From contig JALXCE010000256.1 in NCBI GenBank assembly GCA_026991055.1, positions 1 to 14,474 of the forward strand: a stretch of 14,474 nucleotides of DNA, read 5' to 3'. Under the pieces are notes generated by a model. It saw only the letters and a program-made list of their open reading frames with translations. It was not told the origin of the DNA and did no database searches. The DNA is from Caldifarciminota bacterium (GTDB lineage Bacteria; Hydrothermota; Hydrothermia; B15-G9; WFZT01). The translations under genes were made by a program, and so were the position numbers. Positions 1-6,097 of the stretch are shown piece after piece; within the stretch, counting starts at the first letter, position 1, and each line of letters starts with the position of its first letter.

Positions 1-3000
1 CTGGCAAACCGGCTTTGACCCTCCCAATAGATTATCTTTTCATTGTACCTGACAATTGGGTTGATAGCATTACACCGCTTGTAAATGTTAAGAAAACTCA
101 GGGATACAGGGTGATTGTTGCCACACTTTCTCAGACAGGTAACACCACGGACGACATTAAAAACTACATTCAGCAGATTTATGACGATCCTACGAGGAAT
201 CTCACTTTTGTGCAGCTCGTAGGTGATGTTGACCAGATTCCCAACTGGACAGGTCAGGCAAGCGATAACCCGGCAACAGATCTTTATTACACCACCCTTG
301 AAGGTAATGATTACTTCCCTGACGTGTATATTGGAAGATTGAGTGTGCAGGACCTTTCGCAGCTTTCCACCGTGGTTCACAAAATAGAGAAATACGAAAT
401 GGTGGACAACTGGTCCAATGGAACAAACTGGGCAGGTATTGCTTATTTCATGGCTTCAGATGATGGTGGCCACCATCAGGTTGCAGAGAGCACGCATGTT
501 TACTGTATGAGAATCGTGAGAAACCATGGAATGCAGACAGATTCTCTATGGTATTACTACAACTCTGGAACACCTGTTGCTGATGCGTTAAATAGCGGAA
601 GAAGCCTTGCAATATATTCAGGTCATGGAGGAACAACTGGATGGGCAGGGCCTCCTTTCAACGTTTCCCAGGTATATTCTCTAAATAATGTTGACATGCT
701 CGCCCATGTTGAAAGCTACGCCTGTCTTACGGGTCAATATACACAGTCTGAATGCTTTATGGAAGCGTGGCTTAGGGCTCCCAATGGTGCTATCACTTCC
801 ATGGGCTCCTCTGTGACTTCATACTGGGACGAAGATGACATTCTTCAGAGAAGGATTTTTGACGAGTGGTTTGATTCCACATACTACTGGGTTGCTGGAA
901 ATATTGTTGAAGGTAAACTCAGACTGTACGAGCATTACAACGGATCTGGAGCAAGCCATCGGTACTTTGAGATGTATAACCTGTTTGGTGATCCTTCAAC
1001 GGATGTTTTCACAAATCCGCCAGTTTCACCTGTTGTGGATGTCCCGGGAGCAATACCTATAGCTCCATCACAGATTCCGGTGAATGTTCAGGCCAATGGA
1101 AATCCAGTTGATCTTGCACTTGTTACCTTTATTCAGGGTGACTCGATCATAGGGCAGGGTTACACTGACGCAAATGGGAACGCACTTATCAACGTGACAC
1201 CTATATCTGGTGGTCAGGTAGAAGTTCACGTAATCGGACATAACCTCGTTCCCTATACCGCCAACATCACGGCAATTTCACAGGGAGCATATGTAGGTTA
1301 TGTCAGGGATTCTCTTGCAAACGACCCCAATGGAAATGGCGCTCTCGATGCTGGAGAACAGGCTGACCTCTACATCCTGGCAAGAAACTACGGTAACGCA
1401 GCTGCCAACGCAGTCTATGGTGTGCTTTCAACATCCGATTCTTTTGTGACGGTTGTCTCTGATTCAGTATATTTCGGCAACATTTCAGAAGGAGACTCCC
1501 TCTGGTCACCTTCGCCATACCAGATTGCTGCTGCACTCAATACCCCAGACCAGCATACCGCCATGTTCACCCTTCAGTTCCATGATGCCAATGACTCAGC
1601 GTGGACATCCCATTTCACAATCACAGTCAATGCGCCGGTGATAGAATTTGATTCTTATACGGTTATTGACACACTTGGCGGCAATGGGAATGGGGTCGGA
1701 GAACCAGGAGAGACATTGCTTGTTTACATAAGACTTAGAAATAATGGCCATACACCTGTTGATTCGGTAAGTGCTCTGATTACATCTCCATCTCCCTATC
1801 TTGTAATTACTGACAGCGTGGCTTACTTCGGAACTATCATGCCAGATAGTGTAGTGACATCCGGAACACCTTACGAAATTTATGTGGCTGATAGCGCACC
1901 TGCTCCATACTTCCCTCTCATAAACATTGATGCTTCAGCTTCCGGTGGTTTCGCTTTCATGGATTCATTTAAGTTGGTAGTGGGAAGAGTTGGAATGTTC
2001 TACAACGTCGAGGGTGATACGACCGGCTGGCAGCACAGTGGTCAGAATGACCTATGGCATGTCACATCAAGAAGCTATCATTCGCCCACACATTCCTTTT
2101 ACTCCGGCTCTGAAAGTGGTAACTATACTAATGATATGAATGCCTGGCTGATGAGTCCGATAGTTATTCTCGGAGAAAATGCCCAGCTGAGCTTCTGGAC
2201 AAGATACGACTTTGAAAATTGCTGTGATTTCGGATATGTGGAGATTTCCACTGATAGTGGCCAGACCTGGCAACAGCTTGATAGGTTAGTTGGAGAACAG
2301 CAGAACTGGACACAGAAGACTTACGATCTATCAAATATCCCTATGGGGACAGTAACCTATCTGAGATTCCGCCAGACTTCTGATGTATCAATCACGCATG
2401 AAGGATGGTACATTGATGATATTGCCGTAACTCCACCTGCTATACCACCGGTTTTCGCTTTGACCCAGCTTACTATAGTTGATTCATCAGGAAACAACAA
2501 TGGAATAATGGACCCTGGTGAGAGCATCATTCTCCAGCTTGGATTGAGAAATGATGGAGGTTCAGGAGTTTCCGGACTGACAGGAACGTTGAGGACATCT
2601 TCCCCATACATACATATGGTGGATTCAGTAGCTTCCTTTGGAACTCTTGATCCAGGTGCTCAGGCATCAGGAGAATTTGCATTCAATGTGGATTCAGCTA
2701 CCCCTGTGCCCCAGAACATTGATTTTGTCCTTCTGTTCAATGGAAACGGTGGAAATTATGTTGACTCAATTCAGTTAACTCTCACAGTTGGTGATGTGAG
2801 AGCGCTTCCAACCGGCCCGGATGCCTACGGGTACAGAATCTTTGAGCATCAGGACAATTCAAATGTGAGCTTTGACTGGATTGAGATCGATCCTAACAGT
2901 GGTGGCAATGGAACAGTAATTAATCTTGGCGACGATATGACAGAGACAATTAGTCTGCCGTTTAATTTCACCTACTACGGCCAGTCTTACTCACAGCTAT

Positions 3001-3761
3001 CGGTTTGCTCCAACGGATGGATAGCACTCGGCAGGACAACAGTGAGTACCTTGAGCAACACAACATTGCCGAATACTGACCAGCCGAATGCCATGATTGC
3101 TGGTGTCTGGGACGATTTAAATCCGAATGCCGGTGGAGCAGTCTCCTACTACTATGACCAGACGGAACATTATCTTGTAATCGAGTATCGAAATGTTCCT
3201 CACTATGGACACAACGATCAGCTGGAAAACTTTGAATTTATCCTGTATGACCCTCAATATTACCAATCTTCAACAGGTGATGGCATGATCAAAATCCAGT
3301 ATCTAACAGAGCCTACTCAGCAGGATTACACAATTGGTCTTGAAAATGAAACGGGAAATATCGGACTAACATATTTCTTTGATGGTACTCCAGATGAGCA
3401 TGCCTTTGGTGTAACAGATTCGACTGCACTTATCATTGTGACTGATACGACTGTAGGAGTCGCCGAAGGGCAGCATGGAATTTTGAAATTTGCCCTCTTC
3501 CCCGTATCACCCAATCCGTTCAGAGGTGTGACAAATATTTCCTTTGCAATTCCTCATAATTCTCGTGTGAAGCTGGCAATTTACGACATTACCGGAAGAA
3601 TGGTGACAAAACTTGTTGATGGAAATCTCACCGCTGGCAGGTACACAATGAGATGGGATGGAAGGTCAAAGACAGGTGCGAAGATTTCAAGTGGTGTTTA
3701 CTTTGTGAGACTCGAGAGCAAGTTCGGAACAAGGACATCGAAACTGGTGTTATTGAGGTAA
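1..3761 (+). CDS. Gingipain-type (C25) cysteine protease with Ig/MAM-like/NIDO-like stalk and T9SS sorting domain, 5' partial
   Basis: Secreted, probably cell-surface endopeptidase. The reading frame is open from base 3 to the left edge, so the TTG at 15 is an internal leucine and the true start lies outside. Counting that leucine as residue 1, residues 1-335 are a peptidase C25 domain: LVGD at about 68, the PDVYIGRL block at about 102, catalytic His204 in YSGHGG and Cys237 in ESYACLTG. The His-Cys spacing of 33 equals that of RgpB (His211/Cys244). Residues 336-420 resemble the Ig-like domain that follows C25 catalytic domains. Three CARDB-like repeats, each with an NGNG/PGE turn, lie at about 426-546, 542-655 and 810-925. 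A MAM/cleaved-adhesin-like jelly roll lies at 658-808 and a NIDO-like domain at 930-1140. Residues 1160-1248 form an FlgD-Ig-like T9SS type A sorting domain (SPNPF, ISSGVYFVRL). It is convergent with the nitroreductase gene. The family call is firm; domain borders and substrate are estimates. Confidence 0.9.
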   Translation, partial: GKPALTLPIDYLFIVPDNWVDSITPLVNVKKTQGYRVIVATLSQTGNTTDDIKNYIQQIYDDPTRNLTFVQLVGDVDQIPNWTGQASDNPATDLYYTTLEGNDYFPDVYIGRLSVQDLSQLSTVVHKIEKYEMVDNWSNGTNWAGIAYFMASDDGGHHQVAESTHVYCMRIVRNHGMQTDSLWYYYNSGTPVADALNSGRSLAIYSGHGGTTGWAGPPFNVSQVYSLNNVDMLAHVESYACLTGQYTQSECFMEAWLRAPNGAITSMGSSVTSYWDEDDILQRRIFDEWFDSTYYWVAGNIVEGKLRLYEHYNGSGASHRYFEMYNLFGDPSTDVFTNPPVSPVVDVPGAIPIAPSQIPVNVQANGNPVDLALVTFIQGDSIIGQGYTDANGNALINVTPISGGQVEVHVIGHNLVPYTANITAISQGAYVGYVRDSLANDPNGNGALDAGEQADLYILARNYGNAAANAVYGVLSTSDSFVTVVSDSVYFGNISEGDSLWSPSPYQIAAALNTPDQHTAMFTLQFHDANDSAWTSHFTITVNAPVIEFDSYTVIDTLGGNGNGVGEPGETLLVYIRLRNNGHTPVDSVSALITSPSPYLVITDSVAYFGTIMPDSVVTSGTPYEIYVADSAPAPYFPLINIDASASGGFAFMDSFKLVVGRVGMFYNVEGDTTGWQHSGQNDLWHVTSRSYHSPTHSFYSGSESGNYTNDMNAWLMSPIVILGENAQLSFWTRYDFENCCDFGYVEISTDSGQTWQQLDRLVGEQQNWTQKTYDLSNIPMGTVTYLRFRQTSDVSITHEGWYIDDIAVTPPAIPPVFALTQLTIVDSSGNNNGIMDPGESIILQLGLRNDGGSGVSGLTGTLRTSSPYIHMVDSVASFGTLDPGAQASGEFAFNVDSATPVPQNIDFVLLFNGNGGNYVDSIQLTLTVGDVRALPTGPDAYGYRIFEHQDNSNVSFDWIEIDPNSGGNGTVINLGDDMTETISLPFNFTYYGQSYSQLSVCSNGWIALGRTTVSTLSNTTLPNTDQPNAMIAGVWDDLNPNAGGAVSYYYDQTEHYLVIEYRNVPHYGHNDQLENFEFILYDPQYYQSSTGDGMIKIQYLTEPTQQDYTIGLENETGNIGLTYFFDGTPDEHAFGVTDSTALIIVTDTTVGVAEGQHGILKFALFPVSPNPFRGVTNISFAIPHNSRVKLAIYDITGRMVTKLVDGNLTAGRYTMRWDGRSKTGAKISSGVYFVRLESKFGTRTSKLVLLR

Positions 3762-3776
3762 AGAATTAATGATGGT

Positions 3777-3857
3777 GTGGCGGGGGGGGGGGAGGGGGGC
3801 CCGCCCCCCTTTTTTTTTTTTTTTTTTCTTACCGAAGGCGCCCCCGCCACTTTTTTT
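3777..3857. repeat. Homopolymer-rich inverted repeat between convergent genes (terminator or assembly artefact)
   Basis: This gap holds 11 G (3782-3792), A, 6 G, then C-rich sequence (3800-3809) running into 18 T (3810-3827). The outer ends form a perfect 10-bp inverted repeat: GTGGCGGGGG (3777-3786) with CCCCCGCCAC (3841-3850), followed by 7 T. A smaller stem GGCG/CGCC (3837-3848) precedes the same T run. The geometry, between two convergent genes, fits an intrinsic terminator for the protease gene. However, run lengths this extreme are unlike the rest of the window and are a typical place for sequencing or assembly error. Confidence 0.4.
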
Positions 3858-4380
3858 ATTTCACCTCATCTATCCACGCAAATTCCTCAAATTTCAACCT
3901 CTCTGGCCGTGGCCCCTCTTCTGCACCTTCTCTGTGTTTCCCAATCACTATCAGCGTTATAACACGCATATCCTCAGGAATTTTCAAAACCTCTTTCACC
4001 CGTGATTCGTCATAACCCGCTATAGGATGTGCCACGAGGCCAAGCTCTGTAGCCCTAAGAATCAGAAAAGCTGATGCCAGTCCACTGTCAAAAAGGAAAT
4101 ATTCCCTCTCTCCAATGACACAATCAAGCTTTTTGGTGGTAAAAACTGCGACAATCAGAGAACCCTGCTTGACCCAGCTATTACCTCGAGGAAGGGCACT
4201 CCAGAGTTCAGTTAGCTTTTCCTTGCCTTTTACAAACACAAATCTCCAGGGCTGTTTGTTGTAGCAAGAAGGTGCAAGGGATGCGGACTCTGCCAGTTCT
4301 TTTATCAGCACTTCATCAACCTCAATCGGTTCGAGCTCCCTGTAGGCCCTTCGAGTTTCAATGGCTTCTTTGACGTCCAT
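3856..4380 (-). CDS. Nitroreductase family FMN-dependent oxidoreductase
   Basis: 174-residue cytoplasmic flavoprotein, normal length for a compact nitroreductase. Family hallmarks are the N-terminal RRAYR (residues 10-14), whose arginines bind the FMN phosphate, the APSCYNKQPWRF block (36-47), which is the canonical APS..N.QPW FMN/dimer motif, and a late ATELGL helix before the final strand. Members reduce nitro compounds, quinones or flavins with NAD(P)H, or act in unrelated flavin chemistry; the substrate cannot be read from sequence. The ATG (4380-4378) lies one base after the TAG of the rubrerythrin gene, with no convincing Shine-Dalgarno sequence of its own, so translation is probably coupled and the two form one operon. 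The stop TAA (3858-3856) sits at the edge of the homopolymer repeat, so the C-terminus is intact. In this context a redox or peroxide-stress role is likely. Confidence 0.88.
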   Translation of the reverse strand: MDVKEAIETRRAYRELEPIEVDEVLIKELAESASLAPSCYNKQPWRFVFVKGKEKLTELWSALPRGNSWVKQGSLIVAVFTTKKLDCVIGEREYFLFDSGLASAFLILRATELGLVAHPIAGYDESRVKEVLKIPEDMRVITLIVIGKHREGAEEGPRPERLKFEEFAWIDEVK

Positions 4381-4381
4381 T

Positions 4382-4885
4382 CTAAAACTTCAGAAATTTT
4401 TCACCGGGCAGCCCGCAGATTGGGCATTTTTCCGGGGCGCTGTTTACCTCTGTATACCCGCAAACAGGGCAAATGTAGACACTTTCGAGTTCCATATCCT
4501 TTTTCTGAGATGCAAGTTCTTTTGCCTGCGCATAGAGCTCAGCGTGAATTTTTTCAGCCTCAAGTGCGTAGTTTATTGACCTCTGCGCACCCTTTTCTTC
4601 CTGTAGTTTGGCAATAGCATCGTATGCCGGATACATCTCTTCAACCTCAAATGTCTCTCCTTCAATTCCGGCCTGGAGATTTTCTGGAGTTGAGCCTATC
4701 ATTCCAAGCTGCTTGGCATGGTTTTTGGCGTGAACAAATTCCGCGTAGGCAATGGCCTTAAAAAGTCGTGCGATATTGGGGAATCCTTCCTTCTCGGCGA
4801 CTTCACTGAAAATCATATATTTCATGTGAGCCATGGACTCACCGGCAAATGCTTCCTGCAGGGATTTTTTGGTCATCTCACGCAT
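4382..4885 (-). CDS. rbr: Rubrerythrin
   Basis: 167-residue non-haem iron peroxidase that reduces hydrogen peroxide to water in the cytoplasm of anaerobes. The four-helix ferritin-like domain shows the di-iron ligands in the expected order: Glu16, then Glu49 and His52 (AEFVHAKNH), the ExxE pair Glu80/Glu83 before MYP, then Glu111 and His114 (EAEKIHAELY). A C-terminal rubredoxin-like domain has Cys139-x2-Cys142 and Cys154-x2-Cys157 for the electron-transfer iron. Both domains are complete and the length is usual for the short form. The start is fixed by an excellent ribosome binding site, AGGAGGT (4898-4892), six bases before the ATG. It is the first gene of a two-gene unit with the nitroreductase, and a strong promoter lies just upstream. 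Confidence 0.95.
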   Translation of the reverse strand: MREMTKKSLQEAFAGESMAHMKYMIFSEVAEKEGFPNIARLFKAIAYAEFVHAKNHAKQLGMIGSTPENLQAGIEGETFEVEEMYPAYDAIAKLQEEKGAQRSINYALEAEKIHAELYAQAKELASQKKDMELESVYICPVCGYTEVNSAPEKCPICGLPGEKFLKF

Positions 4886-4901
4886 TTTATTACCTCCTTT
4901 T

Positions 4902-4916
4902 TTGGAACAATTCTAA
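4902..4916 (-). promoter_or_regulatory. Imperfect dyad overlapping the rubrerythrin -10, possible PerR/Fur-type operator
   Basis: On the minus strand the sequence reads TTAGAATTGTTCCAA, a 7-1-7 imperfect palindrome (TTAGAAT against TTGGAAC, 5 of 7 symmetric). It has the format of a PerR box and four mismatches to its consensus. It covers the -10 hexamer, where a repressor would block transcription. PerR control of rubrerythrin is common in other bacteria; the assignment here is inference, and no regulator gene is in the window. Confidence 0.25.
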
Positions 4917-4938
4917 AGACTACCCAAAAGCATGTCAA
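4910..4938 (-). promoter_or_regulatory. Promoter of the rubrerythrin-nitroreductase operon
   Basis: On the minus strand a perfect -35 TTGACA (4938-4933) is followed by exactly 17 bases and a -10 TAGAAT (4915-4910), five of six matches to TATAAT. The start codon lies 24 bases beyond the -10, which implies a very short leader, and the AGGAGGT ribosome binding site falls inside it. This is the best promoter visible in the window. Confidence 0.75.
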
Positions 4939-5074
4939 AGATTTTTGATGGAATTTTTATTTGCATGATTGAATTAAGAAAAATTTCCTTCATGTTATTT
5001 ATTCTACCTCACGGAGATTGGACAGGGAGATCGATAGAAACCGATAATCCCGAACTGTTCCAAAAATCGCTACT

Positions 5075-5256
5075 TTGAATTTTGTTATAAATGCTCTAAA
5101 ATTCCGGTATTGTGAAATTCTTAAACAGAAGATTATCATTAATGAATTGCTTGATCATAATATTAGGAAAACTATAGAAATTTATACGCATTTAAGCAGA
5201 GCAAGCCTTACAAAAATAAAAAACCAATGGATAATATTATGGAGAAAGAAATATGA
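5075..5256 (+). pseudogene. Decayed C-terminal remnant of a tyrosine recombinase (integron/Xer-type integrase)
   Basis: The frame from 5075 encodes INELLDHNIRKT then EIYTHLSRASLTKIKN. This matches the end of XerC/D- and integron-type tyrosine recombinases, where ELLGH..I.TT.EIYTH carries the second histidine (here DH) and the nucleophilic tyrosine (codon 5183-5185). In the run of A's near 5216-5223 the frame slips. The original frame drifts into an unrelated tail ending at 5269, while the adjacent frame gives KPMDNIMEKEI and stops at TGA 5254-5256, which is how these integrases usually end (KIKNPLDN). One missing base explains this. Upstream, the R..H..R catalytic boxes are unrecognisable and parts are deleted, so it cannot be active. 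Its 3' end is 84 bases before the first core site, in the same orientation as the cassettes. No start codon is implied by the first coordinate. Confidence 0.65.
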
Positions 5257-5273
5257 TCCCAAAAAATAGGGGG

Positions 5274-5347
5274 ATATACGAAATAGTTCGCATATACTTA
5301 CAATTTTGAGATATATACGAAATAATACATAAATGAAATAGTTAGAC
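5274..5347 (+). other. attI-like integron insertion region
   Basis: The region ends in GTTAGAC (5341-5347), a match to the integron core site GTTRRRY and the same heptamer that ends the attC at 6071-6077. Upstream are repeated short motifs: ATATACGAAATA at 5274-5285 and again at 5313-5324, and GAAATAGTT at 5280-5288 and 5335-5343. There is also a dyad, ATATACGAA-atag-TTCGCATAT (5274-5295, eight of nine symmetric). Direct repeats and a simple site beside the core are what integrases bind at attI. No R'' partner is found in the preceding 140 bases, so it is not an attC. It lies next to the 3' end of the recombinase remnant, the arrangement of inverted integrons such as that of Treponema denticola. 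Confidence 0.55.
5297..5326 (+). promoter_or_regulatory. Weak candidate cassette promoter (Pc)
   Basis: CTTACA (5297-5302, four of six to TTGACA), an 18-base spacer and AATAAT (5321-5326, five of six to TATAAT) sit just upstream of the GTTAGAC insertion point and point into the cassettes. A second weak candidate lies inside the recombinase remnant: TTGATC (5151-5156), 16 bases, TATAGA (5173-5178). In AT-rich DNA such matches arise by chance. Confidence 0.25.
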
Positions 5348-5381
5348 GCAATCTTGGGGATGATAATAAATATGGATGAAT

Positions 5382-5386
5382 GGAGG
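5382..5386 (+). promoter_or_regulatory. Ribosome binding site that sets the cassette 1 start
   Basis: GGAGG lies eight bases before the ATG at 5395. The earlier in-frame ATG at 5380 overlaps this GGAGG and has no Shine-Dalgarno sequence before it, so 5395 is the better start. Confidence 0.7.
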
Positions 5387-5394
5387 CTAAGTGT

Positions 5395-5973
5395 ATGAAT
5401 TATGGTGAAGAAATTTCTTATTGGTATTTTAGACTTAATGGTTTTTTCCCGCTTGTGAATTTTGTTGTACATCGCACTGAAGAAATTAAGTATTCAGCAG
5501 ATATCGATTTATTGGCTGTTAGATTTCCACATGTTTATGAACCTGTTGGAGGTCAACTCAGCGATTGGAGCAGCGAACTAATGGGCCATTTTGATAATGA
5601 TGCAATAATCGGGGTACTCTGTGAAGTGAAAACAGGTAATTACAATGTAGATAGTTTATTCAAATTTGAAACAGTAAAATATGCTTTAACAAGATTTGGC
5701 TTTAAACCTGAACTCGAAAAGTATGCGGACGAGCTAAAAAATTCACCTATTATTAAATTTTTACATAATAATCAAAAATACCAAATCGCAAAGATATTGG
5801 TATCTAACAGACAAAATCAAGGCGAAACACACTACATTCATCTACAGCTTACTGACATAGAAGAATTTATTTTAGATCGGATAAAACGATACAAAGAAAA
5901 TAAGTGGCAGGATAGAATGTTTTTCCCATCAAATTATTTGGCAGCAATCATTGATCGAGTCCACAGGAGATGA
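5395..5973 (+). CDS. Cassette 1 protein, PD-(D/E)XK nuclease-like, function unknown
   Basis: 192 residues from the ATG at 5395. I do not recognise a named family. The protein carries the outline of a PD-(D/E)XK nuclease core: an early EE pair in the first helix (residues 5-6), FVVHR strand, SADIDLLAVRFPH with Asp36 and Asp38, a variable loop, then GVLCEVKTG with Glu77 and Lys79. The D...ExK order and the hydrophobic strands around it suit metal-dependent nucleic-acid cleavage. The remaining C-terminal half is mixed helix and strand, with no membrane segment or signal peptide, so it is cytoplasmic. It is the only gene in the cassette and sits 124 bases upstream of the large STAND gene. It could be a stand-alone defence nuclease or an accessory to that gene; the two lie in separate recombination units, so a fixed partnership is not implied. 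Confidence 0.7.
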   Translation: MNYGEEISYWYFRLNGFFPLVNFVVHRTEEIKYSADIDLLAVRFPHVYEPVGGQLSDWSSELMGHFDNDAIIGVLCEVKTGNYNVDSLFKFETVKYALTRFGFKPELEKYADELKNSPIIKFLHNNQKYQIAKILVSNRQNQGETHYIHLQLTDIEEFILDRIKRYKENKWQDRMFFPSNYLAAIIDRVHRR

Positions 5974-6001
5974 AGTTGATGAATACTGTTCTCGAGACAG
6001 C

Positions 6002-6077
6002 GCCTAACAGTGGTTTACGTGGTTCGCTTCGCTCACTCAAAGCCTTACGGGTTTCGCATACCTATATACTGTTAGAC
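6002..6077 (+). other. attC recombination site (59-base element) of cassette 1
   Basis: R'' is GCCTAAC (6002-6008) and R' is GTTAGAC (6071-6077), fitting RYYYAAC and GTTRRRY. With the adjoining three bases they pair at nine of ten positions. Inner boxes GGTTTACG (6012-6019) and CGCATACC (6055-6062) pair at six of eight, with an unpaired TATAT (6063-6067) on one arm, as expected of a folded bottom-strand substrate with bulges. The central part can form further small stems (AAAGCC-TTAC-GGGTTT, 6039-6054). The length of 76 bases is normal for attC. It starts 28 bases after the cassette 1 stop codon. Low primary conservation outside the R boxes is normal for these sites. Confidence 0.75.
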
Positions 6078-6097
6078 AACATTTACGAGGAATAAAT

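Larger units (their letters stand above)
5342..6071 (+). mobile_element. Integron gene cassette 1
   Basis: This is a 730-base unit from the crossover point G|TTAGAC at 5341/5342 to the one at 6071/6072, holding one gene and its attC in the same orientation, the standard cassette layout. Its two ends also match each other. The left end TTAGACGC (5342-5349) is complementary to the extended R'' arm GCGCCTAAC (6000-6008) at eight of nine positions once the circle closes. The right flank of the integrated attC (TTAGACAAC) lacks the outer two pairs. This is expected if the cassette once existed as a free circle. Confidence 0.6.

Noticed and set aside
3769..4005. Plus-strand open frames through the homopolymer region (poly-phenylalanine and glycine/proline-rich)
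   Set aside because: They are translations of G, C and T runs that continue antisense to the nitroreductase gene; no plausible protein.
4992..5078. 28-codon plus-strand frame starting ATG 4992
   Set aside because: No ribosome binding site, no recognisable similarity, and it overlaps the recombinase remnant in another frame.
5341..5347. Reading GTTAGAC as the end of an attC of an earlier cassette
   Set aside because: No RYYYAAC partner in the preceding 140 bases, and the recombinase remnant occupies that space; an attI-like site fits better.
5182..5472. Minus-strand open frame of 96 codons, hydrophobic
   Set aside because: It runs antisense across the recombinase remnant, attI-like site and cassette 1 start, and has no ribosome binding site; AT-rich antisense shadow.
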